64,000 nt of DNA from Seonamhaeicola sp. (GTDB lineage Bacteria; Bacteroidota; Bacteroidia; Flavobacteriales; Flavobacteriaceae), in the NCBI RefSeq assembly GCF_028281565.1, contig NZ_JANQJQ010000030.1, forward strand, positions 62,001 through 126,000, given 5' to 3'. Shown in pieces: positions 32,437 to 42,600 of this stretch (position 1 is its first letter; each line of letters starts with the position of its first letter). Below the pieces are notes generated by a model. The model was not told the DNA's origin. It was given only the letters and a program-made list of their open reading frames with translations, and did no database searches. Position numbers and translations under genes: made by a program.

Positions 32437-33867
32437 ATGAAGAAATTAACGCTTGTAACGTTTATCATTTGTGTGTTTACCTTAATGGTAAATGCTCAAA
32501 TTGTTATTAGCAAACCTAATTTAGGTTTTACGCAGGCTTGTGCCAGTGCTTCCTTTAATACCTATAATGTAACCTTTTCTTTTTCGCCGGAATCCAATCT
32601 AACCGGGTCTAATCAATTTATTATTGAACTTTCAGATGAAACCGGGGATTTCGCAGACCCAACAACAGTTTTCACTTCCACAGCAGGAAGCGTGACAAGT
32701 TCTCCGGCAAATTTAAGTTTTTCATTACCTGTAGAAACAGCAGGCGAAGCCTATAAAATTAGAATAAAAAGTACGTCACCGGCTGCCACGAGTAGTGGTT
32801 CTGATGCTTTTGCCGCCTATTATAAAATTCAGGACACACCGTTTACCATTAATAATTTAATTGAAACTGCTGTGTTTTGTTCCGGCGATAGTTATTTGTT
32901 AACTATTGATAATCCCGGGGGTGCCATGAACGATTCTCCATTACAGTATCCGTCTTTGACCTTTAACTGGTATAAAGAAACAGGGCCGACTACGTCGGTT
33001 TTTGTCGCTGCCGGAGAAAGCTTAAATGTGACAGAATCAGGAACTTATTTTGTAGAGACTAATTACGGTTCCTGTACCTCGGATTCGTTTTCAAACAGGG
33101 TTACCGTAAGCGAAGCGTCTTCCGATGAAACCGGAACATCCATTAACTCTTTATTAGGAAACCCTTATTGTCATGAAAACGGACCAACCGTATTAAGTGC
33201 TATAAATGGTGACAGTTTTCAATGGTTTAAAGATGGTGAGAGAATTAATGGGGCGACTGGCCAAACGTATGAAACCAATGAAGCCGGGACTTATTCGGTA
33301 ACCGTTGATTTAGGCGATTGTACTGCTACCGCTTCGATAGATTTGGAAAACAGCGGATTTACCAGTAGCATTGATGTTGAAGATGTGAACAGGCTGGAAG
33401 AAGGAGAAACTTTAATGGCTACGGTGACCACATCGGCTTTAAATCCAACCTATCAATGGTTTAGAAACGGATCTTCCATAGCAGGCGCCATATCAAATAC
33501 CTATGAAGTTTCAGAATCCGGAAATTATAGTGTAACCATAACGCAAAGTATTGGTTGTTCGTCCTCCAGGGAATTTGCGTTCAGAGTTACGGAACAATTC
33601 CCAAACGTATCACAGATTCCAAATTTAATTAGCCCTAATGGAGATGGTATTAATGACACCTGGGTGATTCCACAGGAATATATTAGCGGGACCGATACTC
33701 AGGTAATGATTGTGAGCTCTCAGGGAAAAATAGTACTTAATACGAAGGATTATCTAAATGACTGGCCGCAAGATCTGAGTTTTAAAGATATAAACCCGGT
33801 TTACTATTATATAATAACAACCCCAAATAACCAGACCCGTAAAGGATCCATTACGGTGGTCAAATAA
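32437..33867 (+). CDS. sprC: SprC-like protein with Ig-like domains and type B C-terminal domain
   Basis: A 476-aa secreted protein. Signal peptide ending MVNAQ, then a beta-rich N-terminal domain (about 25-130), then several Ig/PKD-like repeats with short Cys pairs (CSGDSYLLTIDNPGG, YCHENGPTVLSAINGDSFQWFKDG, LNPTYQWFRNGSSI). It ends in a T9SS type B tail (about 390-476; NLISPNGDGINDTWVIPQE, YYYIITTPNNQTRKGSITVVK). The order beta-helix - this gene - PorP/SPOR fusion - SprB - SprF matches the F. johnsoniae sprC-sprD-sprB-sprF operon, so the sprC symbol is by order and architecture only. The next gene starts 1 nt after its stop, indicating translational coupling. Confidence 0.7.
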   Translation: MKKLTLVTFIICVFTLMVNAQIVISKPNLGFTQACASASFNTYNVTFSFSPESNLTGSNQFIIELSDETGDFADPTTVFTSTAGSVTSSPANLSFSLPVETAGEAYKIRIKSTSPAATSSGSDAFAAYYKIQDTPFTINNLIETAVFCSGDSYLLTIDNPGGAMNDSPLQYPSLTFNWYKETGPTTSVFVAAGESLNVTESGTYFVETNYGSCTSDSFSNRVTVSEASSDETGTSINSLLGNPYCHENGPTVLSAINGDSFQWFKDGERINGATGQTYETNEAGTYSVTVDLGDCTATASIDLENSGFTSSIDVEDVNRLEEGETLMATVTTSALNPTYQWFRNGSSIAGAISNTYEVSESGNYSVTITQSIGCSSSREFAFRVTEQFPNVSQIPNLISPNGDGINDTWVIPQEYISGTDTQVMIVSSQGKIVLNTKDYLNDWPQDLSFKDINPVYYYIITTPNNQTRKGSITVVK

Positions 33868-33868
33868 A

Positions 33869-36307
33869 ATGAAAAAAAATCTACTATATCTGATTTTATT
33901 TTTATGCTTAGCGCAAATTTCCCATTCCCAAGAGAATGGGGTTGTTGCTTTAGACCTGCCTATAAGGAATTCTTTAAAGTTTAATAGATATGCTGTAAAT
34001 CCAACCTTTAGTTTTGTACGTGAACAAAACAGGTACATAAGTTTTACAAATAAAAGGCAATGGGTGCAGTTTGATAATGCACCACAAGCCTATTTGTTTA
34101 GTTACTCCGGTAGATTTAGAGAAAATATTGGTGCAGGGATTGGTTTATTTCAACAAGACTACGGGGTGCAAACTGTATTTGGTGGTATTTTAAACTTTGC
34201 TTACAATGCTGTTTTAGATAGAGATAACAACTTGACCTTTGGGTTAAATATAGGAGCATATCAAAGTGGTATTAATGAAGGGAAGGTGATCACTAATTTT
34301 CCGGATCCGGCACTTCAAAATATTCCCAAACATATGTTGTTAACCGTAAATCCCGGAATTAACTATGGCACGGCTTTTTTTGATTTCGGGCTTTCGGTCA
34401 ATAATCTGGTGTCCTATAACCTCAATGCTTCAAAAATTATTGAAGACAACCCGGAACAGAGTTTTCAGGCACATGTCATGTACACAGGCTATATGGATAG
34501 CCGTGGCTTTTTTGATGAAAGTAAGTTTTCAACGTTAATTCGGTCAGAATTTAAAAAAGAAACCACTGTGATCTCCGGACTTGCCATATTATCTGTTCCC
34601 AAAGGGATGTGGGGACAAATAGGATATAACACGCTTTATGGTGCATCTGCCGGCGTTGGAATTAATATTAGCGAACAAATTGCTTTGGAATATAATTACG
34701 AACAGTCTGTTGGGGATTTATCCGGTTTCGGGAATTCTCATGAAGTCACCATTGCATATCGTTTTAAAAACAATAATAGGTATTTATATAGTGGAGATGA
34801 TGCGGAAAAATCGGTTTTCACCCCTAAAAAAAGTAAAAAACGTTACGTTGCCAAACGCAAGCCTACTACCGGCTCTAAACCTGTAAGATCAAAAGAAGAC
34901 ACTACTGAAGTTGCTGATAATGAACCGCAAAATACAGAAGAAACACAAGTTCCATCAAATAACACAACTGAGGAAAATGTACAAATAACATCCCAGGATG
35001 TTGAAATTCCGGCTGAAGAAACAAATATAGAAGAAGCACAACGTAAAGCAGAGGAAGCTGCAAAACTGGAGGCAGAAAAGAAGGCCAGAGAAGAAGCTGA
35101 AAGACTTCAGGCTGAACAAGCGGCCAAGGAGCGAGCAGAAAGAATATTACAGGAAAAACAAAAAGCCGAAGCTGAAGCTAAAGCCAGAGAAGAAGCCAGG
35201 TTGAAAGCTGAGGCTGAGGAAAAAGCCAGATTAGAAGCCGAGAAGCGTAAGGCGGAAGCAGCCGAAAGACTTAAAGCAGAAGAAGAAGCTAAGGCCAGGG
35301 CAGAGGCTGAAGAACAGGCTAGAATAGCGGCAGAACGATTAAAAGCAGAGGAAGAAGCAAAAGCTGCAGCTGAGGTTAAGGCCATTGAAGACCCTCAACA
35401 AGAGGAACATGATGCTGAACCTAAACCCGAACTGGATGAAGCAACTGCCAATTCTATAAATGACTTGAATGAGTCCGCAGAAGCGTCAAAAGAAGTCCAA
35501 AAGGTATTGATTGATAGATTGACTGAAAAAGTAGCTATTAAACAAAAGGACCTGGATGACCTAAAAGAAGAAAATGATTTAAGTGAGCAGGGCATTTATG
35601 TGGAACCAAAACCATTCAAAAGCGTATCGGCAGAAAATGCAGAAATTGAGACATTGAAGGAAGAGCTTGATAAAGTCATTGAAGAGCAAAGAATCAGGAT
35701 TGAAGAGCTAGAAGCGGTTTATATCATTAGAAAACGTAAGGTACGTGATGATAGAGACCCGTTAAATGCTGCCTATTTGAAAGCTATTGAAGCACTTAAA
35801 GCACAACAGCTAAGGACCATTAGGGCTAAAGCTGACCTGGAAGCTTCTTTAGAAACCATTAACGTGGCTACCGAAGTAGAGCGTAAACGTAGAATTAAGC
35901 GTGCTGCGTACGATAACCAACAAGATAGATACGAGAAAGACAGTGCGTCATTAGCGTTTATTAAAAAGTATACGGACCCAAGTGTTAAGACTTTAACTGA
36001 AGCTGACTTTGATTTTGGTGAAGAGCCAAGTAACAATATTCAAATCATTAAAAATGTAAGTCACTCAGAAAGTGGTTATTACATGGTCATTGCAGTACAT
36101 GATGATGAAGCAAAACGAGATGAATTCTTGACAAAAGTAGTAGCTTCCGGAAGAAAGGATATCAATTTCTTCTTTGATGTGAATACGAATAAATACTTCA
36201 TTTACTACAATAAGTTTGATACTATTGAAGAAGCGCAACGTATATTACAATCTAAAGGAAATGAACCTTATAACGCCAATATGTCCATAGTGAAGATTGA
36301 AAATTAA
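33869..36307 (+). CDS. sprD: SprD-like PorP/SprF barrel fused to coiled coil and SPOR-like domain
   Basis: An 812-aa exported protein. Residues 1-20 are a signal peptide. Residues about 25-305 are a PorP/SprF-type barrel (NRYAVNPTFSFVREQNRYISFTNKRQWVQF, GYNTLYGASAGVGI, HEVTIAYRFKN). There follow a basic linker (KKSKKRYVAKRKP, about 318-332), a Glu/Ala/Lys coiled coil (about 387-507), a second helical coil (about 537-697) and a C-terminal SPOR-like domain (about 730-811; GYYMVIAVHDDEAKRDEFLTK, KYFIYYNKFDTIEEAQRIL). The whole would reach from outer membrane across the periplasm to peptidoglycan. It follows sprC by 1 nt and is ended by a terminator (36336-36368). The name sprD rests on order. 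Confidence 0.8.
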   Translation: MKKNLLYLILFLCLAQISHSQENGVVALDLPIRNSLKFNRYAVNPTFSFVREQNRYISFTNKRQWVQFDNAPQAYLFSYSGRFRENIGAGIGLFQQDYGVQTVFGGILNFAYNAVLDRDNNLTFGLNIGAYQSGINEGKVITNFPDPALQNIPKHMLLTVNPGINYGTAFFDFGLSVNNLVSYNLNASKIIEDNPEQSFQAHVMYTGYMDSRGFFDESKFSTLIRSEFKKETTVISGLAILSVPKGMWGQIGYNTLYGASAGVGINISEQIALEYNYEQSVGDLSGFGNSHEVTIAYRFKNNNRYLYSGDDAEKSVFTPKKSKKRYVAKRKPTTGSKPVRSKEDTTEVADNEPQNTEETQVPSNNTTEENVQITSQDVEIPAEETNIEEAQRKAEEAAKLEAEKKAREEAERLQAEQAAKERAERILQEKQKAEAEAKAREEARLKAEAEEKARLEAEKRKAEAAERLKAEEEAKARAEAEEQARIAAERLKAEEEAKAAAEVKAIEDPQQEEHDAEPKPELDEATANSINDLNESAEASKEVQKVLIDRLTEKVAIKQKDLDDLKEENDLSEQGIYVEPKPFKSVSAENAEIETLKEELDKVIEEQRIRIEELEAVYIIRKRKVRDDRDPLNAAYLKAIEALKAQQLRTIRAKADLEASLETINVATEVERKRRIKRAAYDNQQDRYEKDSASLAFIKKYTDPSVKTLTEADFDFGEEPSNNIQIIKNVSHSESGYYMVIAVHDDEAKRDEFLTKVVASGRKDINFFFDVNTNKYFIYYNKFDTIEEAQRILQSKGNEPYNANMSIVKIEN

Positions 36308-36335
36308 TCATAAACATCGTTTTTAAATACCTTTT

Positions 36336-36368
36336 AAAAATCGGATAATTGGCTATCCGATTTTTTTT
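36336..36368 (+). terminator. Terminator after sprD-like gene
   Basis: AATCGGATA and TATCCGATT form a 9-bp stem with a 6-nt loop, followed by eight T. It separates sprD from sprB, which must then have its own promoter or depend on read-through. Confidence 0.9.
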
Positions 36369-36369
36369 A

Positions 36370-36678
36370 TGTCCATACAATAATTAGGATTTCGTTTGGT
36401 ATGGCTGATTTAGAAATAATTTTGTGCTTAATTTACTACATTAATTTCGATGAACTGTGTTTAAAAGTAAATATTTATCGATGAAATGCATAAAAAAGTG
36501 ATCTTTGACTTCTTTGTTATAAAAAAAATCCCGATATTTACCTCGTTTAAAAGTATTTTTAGAAGCTGAATAACATATTTAGTAAAAATATACATACAAA
36601 GAATAGATTTGGTTAAAGCAATAGCAAAGCATATTTCTTTTTAATGCCCCTTAAATAGAAATACCAAAATAACCGCCT
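36370..36678. other. sprB upstream region
   Basis: About 310 nt, AT-rich. TCGATGAA occurs twice, identically, at 36447 and 36478 (31 nt apart). A -7 box TAGATTTG (36604-36611) with a weak TTTA 23 nt upstream could drive sprB, leaving a leader of about 60 nt. No ORF was seen. Confidence 0.55.
36604..36611 (+). promoter_or_regulatory. Possible sprB promoter -7 box
   Basis: TAGATTTG is a full match to TAnnTTTG; the -33 element (TTTA, 23 nt upstream) is weak. It is 67 nt upstream of the sprB start. Confidence 0.45.
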
Positions 36679-39600
36679 ATGAAAAAAACTACTTATGTAA
36701 CTTATGGTATTGTTGTTATACTTCTTTTGTTAGGTACGCAATTGTTTGCCCAAAATCTGGTTCCTTTTGTTCCCAGGTATGATGAGGCCATTAAAGGTGA
36801 TATGCTCTTAATTGGTAACAGTAATGTAGGGTTACATCCTACAAATCCTTATAATGGAAATGACACCAATGATAGAATAGACGCTGCTGTTTATGTTGAT
36901 GTGGATAGTGACCCAACAACGTTTAACTCAAGTACGGCCGATTTAGATGTACCAAGTGACACCAATTGTTACCAAATTGTATATGCCGGTTTATACTGGA
37001 GTGCAGTGGTTAATGGTTCGGACCCAATTTCAAATATTAAATTCAGAATGCCGGGGAGTACCTCTTATGTAGATATTACCGGTACAGAGATATATTTTCA
37101 AAATGCTTCAAATAATAATAATTCCAATACCTATGTGTATTATCATGATGTAACCAGTATGCTTACGGCACTTCCGGACCCGGAAGGGACCTATGGTGTT
37201 GCGAATATTTCGTCTTTGATTGGTCCAAAACCAAACTCTGAGGGATTATCGGCCGGTTGGTCGCTTTTTGTTATTTATGAGGATCCCTTGTTACCAAGTA
37301 AGTACATTACATCATTTGATGGGTTTACAAAAATCACCAGTGTCATAAACGAAACTTTTCCTATTTCCGGATTCCAAACCATTCCGGTAGGTCCGGTACG
37401 TGCCAAATATGCATTTAGTACTATTGAAGGCGACAGAAGATATAGAGGCGATTATTTAAGGCTTAACGGATTTACCATTGATGCTACCAATAATGCTGGT
37501 ACCGTTATTCGTCCCGGGAACAATTTCTTTAATAGTACGGTATCCATTATAGATCCGGCTACAAACACCCCGGAACTGTTCTTTGATAGAGATCCGGATG
37601 GGACCAATACTTTAGGTTTTGATGCAGGTATCATCAATATTCCTAACGCAGGAAATACTATTATTGGAAATGGAGACACCAATGCTACCATTAGCCTGGG
37701 TAGTAATTTGGATATTTATTACTTCTACTTTAGTGCTTTTGCCATTGAAATTATTGCGCCAAATATTGTACTGACCAAGATTGTTCTTGATGAAAATGAT
37801 AATAATATTGAAGGGCAATTGGTTGGCCTGGGTGATCAACTAACGTATGTCATCGGATTTCAAAATACCGGAAATGATGATGCTACCAATTTAACTATCA
37901 GGGATATTCTCCCGATAAATATTGTATTTAATTATCCGGCTGATATTGAATATTTACCTCCCGGAGTTACGGTTCAAAGTTATGATCCTGCCACCAGAGA
38001 GATTATTTTTGCAGTAGACAGGTCGGTTGTTGAAGAAAATGATCCCCGTTTGGATATCAGGTTTAACGTAAGGGTTGTAGAATCCTGTAGTTTATTAGAC
38101 GATGCTTGTTCTAATATTGTAGATAACCAGGCTTATGCCACGTATCAGGGAACTATCAATCCAACATTTACAATTTCAGATGATCCCAGTTACAACAGTA
38201 ATACAGGGTGTTTAATTACACCAAGAGCAACCAATTTTATAGCTGATCTGGATTGTGAATTTAGAGAAGAAGTCATTCTTTGTGGTGACAGTGTGGAGTT
38301 AACTGCCGGAGATGGTTACGATTCTTATACCTGGTCAACGAGTCCGACAGGAACTCCGGTTATAGGAACTACGCAATCCATTACGGTAACTCAGATTGGA
38401 ACCTATTATGTTCATAATGCAGCTACAGCACCTTGTCAATCTATCGATCAGATTTTTGATGTTGTTACCTATGGAGCCGGTGTACCTAATCCGGTTATCC
38501 CGTTTGCAGATCAGGTTGTTATCTGTCCGAATGATGGTAAAGAATTGCCCAATTTCTTTTTATGTGGTGCTAACGACTCAAGATTCATTCAAACAGGAAT
38601 TACAGATACCTCGTCCATGATCTGGGAACGGTTGGACGAAGCCAGTTGTCCGGCAGTTACAAATCAGGATTGTGCAAACGAAGATGCAGCCTGTACATGG
38701 AATCAGGTGGCTACCGGGCCGGATTATACTATAGATACGGCCGGTCAATACAGATTAACACTGAATTATACTGGGGGATGTTTCAATCAGTATTATTTCA
38801 ATGTTTATGAGAATTTATTGGTTCCAACAGTTACGTCCAGAGATATTATTTGTACAACTCCTGGAGAGATTGTTGTTGGAGGTGTACCCAGTGGGTACGA
38901 ATATAGTATTGATGGCACCAACTATCAGGCCAGTAATACCTTTGTTGTAAATACAGCCGGTATTTATTCGGTTTATGTAAGACAAGTAGGTGTAAGCCCC
39001 AATCCTTGTATTTTTGAAGTGCCTGATGTTCAAATCAGAGAACGGGATTTTACGGTTTCAACTACCGTCACACAGCCCCTATGTCATGGTGAGTTGGGTA
39101 GTATTGTTTTAGCGGCTAACGATGTTAGACCACAATATTTTTTCTCTATTTATGACGGCCCCGTATTAGTAAATAGCGTAGGCCCCATTACAGATAACAA
39201 TTATACATTCGATAATTTAAACCCCGGCACCTATACGGTTAATGTGTCCACCGAAGATGGCTGTACATATACCGGAACCGTAGACATTATTGAACCGCCT
39301 TTATTGACGGCTACGGCAGCACTTACACAACCGTTAACCTGTACTAACGGGGAGATCACCGTATACCCACAAGGAGGCACACCGCCCTATTACTATTTTG
39401 TAAATAGTACCACGGTTTTCCAAAGTACCCCCATTATAGATGTACCAACAGCCGGAACTTATAATATTACAGTTGTAGATTCTAACAACTGTTCGACTGA
39501 TGTTTCCATTGATGTGGATGCCGTTGATCCACCTGATTTCAATGTGACATCTACCAATATTTTATGTGCTGATGCCCCTGACAGTGGTGGTATCACGGTT

Positions 39601-42600
39601 AATGTGACCAACCCTAATGGCAATACACTCAGATACAGTATAGATAATGGTGCTACATACGCCAATTCAAATGTGTTTACGGGGCTTACAGCCGGAACCT
39701 ATGATGTTATAGTTGAATACACTTTTGGAACCGATGTTTGTACTACCGTACCACAATCTGTTACCATTACAGCTGCTCCTGCATTAGACGGCACAGCAAC
39801 TGTTACCACTCCTTATACCTGTACTACCAATGGTGTAGTGACCGTTTCCGGTGTTACCGGAGGCACATCACCTTATATGTATAGTATTGACGGTATCAAC
39901 TATCAATCAGGTACAACGTTTACCGGCTTAACAGACGGTACTTATACGGTCTCCATCAGAGATGCCAGTAATTGTACTTTTATCACTGTTCCTGTGACCA
40001 TTGATCCGTTAGATCCTCCAACAGATCTGGACTTTAGCCATACCACATTGAGTTGTCCGGCCAATACAACCACAGTTACAGTAAATGCTACCGGAGGCAT
40101 AGCGCCTTTGGAATATCAAATTATTGCACCCGCAAGTGCGGTAACCCCGTATCAAGCGGCCAACACATTTACCGGATTAACTCCGGGAACCTATACCTTC
40201 CAGGTAAGAGATGCCAATAATTGTGAATATGCTGGATCTTATACGGTAGCTCCAATACCACCGGTTACTGTAAACATAGTACTTACAAAAGACCTGGATT
40301 GTACGGCTTCACCGGATGCCATTATTAGCGGAACAGTTGGAGGTGGCACAGCACCTTATACGTACGCTGTTTCGTTTAACGGTGGTGCTTTTGGATCATC
40401 AGTTGCTATAACAGGAACCTCATTTACCTACACAACGCCAAATGACGGGACTTATGAATTTGAAGTTACAGATTCCAGAGGATGTACGGTACAGTCAGGA
40501 GTCACTACCATAAATACGATTTCTTATCCTGAAATTACTTCAGTAGTGCAAACACAGGACATTCTTTGTAATGGCGATAATACCGCAGCTATTGATATCA
40601 CTATCAACAGTTCAGTTGGAACACCGCCATTTACAATCAACGTAAATAATGACACTACCGGCACTGATTATGGTACGCAAACATCCGGTTTACCTGCCGG
40701 AACATATACGATCACTTTAACTGATGCAAAGTCATGTACAGATACGGAAACAATTACTATTTCAGAGCCAACACCAATTGTGGTAACACATCACTCCGTT
40801 GATATTACCTGTAGTCCAAGTGGTGTTTCAAAAGGTTCCGTTATTATCGACGGTGTAACGGGAGGGACAGCTCCATATAATTACTTCGTAACAGGAACAA
40901 ACGGGTATTCGGCTTCAGAGTTGAATGCTTCCGGAACTACGTCTACAACATTTGATGTGGTTGATTTTGGTTTGTATCAAATTAATGTGGTGGATAGTAA
41001 TGGTTGTTCTGTATTAGTACAAGATGTTTTGGTAGCATCGCCACCAAATGATTTGGATATTGCTATAGATACTGTAGTGGATTGTACAACAGGAGGGGAA
41101 GCTACGGTCAGCGTGAGCACCGCTTTGGCTAGTGCAGGTCCATTCTATTTCGATATTTACCGCGGTGTAATTCCACCCGCTCCTCCGGGAGGTACATGGG
41201 TCTTACAAGATAGTCCTGTTGTGGGTACGCCCAGAACGACTTTTACTGGCTTAACACCGGGAATTACTTATACCTTTATTGTATACGACAGTTCAACGGG
41301 TTGTAGTTACTTTGAAACGGCAACATCATCAGTCCCTACTAATTCAACCCTGACAACAACTGCTTTAACATCTAATAATATTACTTGTGTTGGCAGTGCG
41401 GATGGTAACGTATCATTTACTATCAATAGTATTTATGTAGCATCAGTTGATGTAACTTATGAAATATTCGACTCCTTATCGTTAGTTTCAACAGGAGTTA
41501 GTGGTACTGGAACAGTACCTGCCGGATCATCATTGTCAGTGTCAAATTTAGGGTCGTTGCCTTTTGGAACCTATTTCGTTTCAGTAACTGAAACAACTGG
41601 TCCGAATGCCGGTTGTGGTGTTATCACAACACCTTTCAATATCAATGAATCGGCTATTGATTTAAGTATAACGGCTTCTGTTGACAGAAATGCTAATTGT
41701 AATCCGGCTTCAGGTCTGATTAGTGCTGTGGCACGAGACGGTACGGCTCCCTATGTATATCAAATTACGACAGTGGCCACACCACCGGCAGCAAATGATC
41801 CTTCATGGGCATCTGCCAATACATTTAATGTTGACGCCAACACATATTATGTGCATGTAAAAGATGCTTATGACTGTATAAAAACAACATCAGCAATAGT
41901 CTTGCCTGCCGATCCGGAACCGGTAATAGCAGCGTCGGTAACCAATCAATGTACGGTGACCGAAGGTAATTTTGAAATAGATGTCGTTTTAACAACACCC
42001 GGAATTGCACCTTATAGTTATAGTGTTGATGGTGGAGCCTTTCAAACCAGGACTGCTCCGTTTACTTTAACGAATTTATCATCTGGCACACATACTATAG
42101 AAATACAGGACGCCAATGGCTGCGGTAATTTAGTTACTGTTGATATTGAAGCCCCTGTTAATTTAATTCCGGATGTTACCGCATTGCCAACATGTAATGA
42201 TGATGATGGCGAAATAACGATTACAGGTTCAGGTGGTTCCGGAACATATACGTACAGTATTAGTCCAAATCCGGCCTCCATAAGTTTAACGGGCAATGTG
42301 TTTAGTGGTGTACCATCAGGAACCTATACGGTTACTATTACAGATGCTATAACAACCTGTACGGCTGATGTATCTGTTTTTGTACCGGAAGCCATTCCAT
42401 TGTCATTTACAACCAATGCAACTGCGATAACCTGTTTTGGTGATAATGACGGAGCCATCGAAATAAATATTACCGGTTATTCCGGACCGTATAACTATGA
42501 AGTATTTGACAGCTCAAGTAATTCCGTATTTGGTGTGCTTTCAGGAAATACAAGTACAAATCCGCAAGTCATTACAGGGTTATTATCCGATAATTATACT

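Noticed and set aside
35107..35385. Minus-strand Ala/Ser-rich open frame opposite the SprD-like coiled coil
   Set aside because: It is the antisense shadow of an Ala/Glu/Lys repeat region; composition is a by-product.
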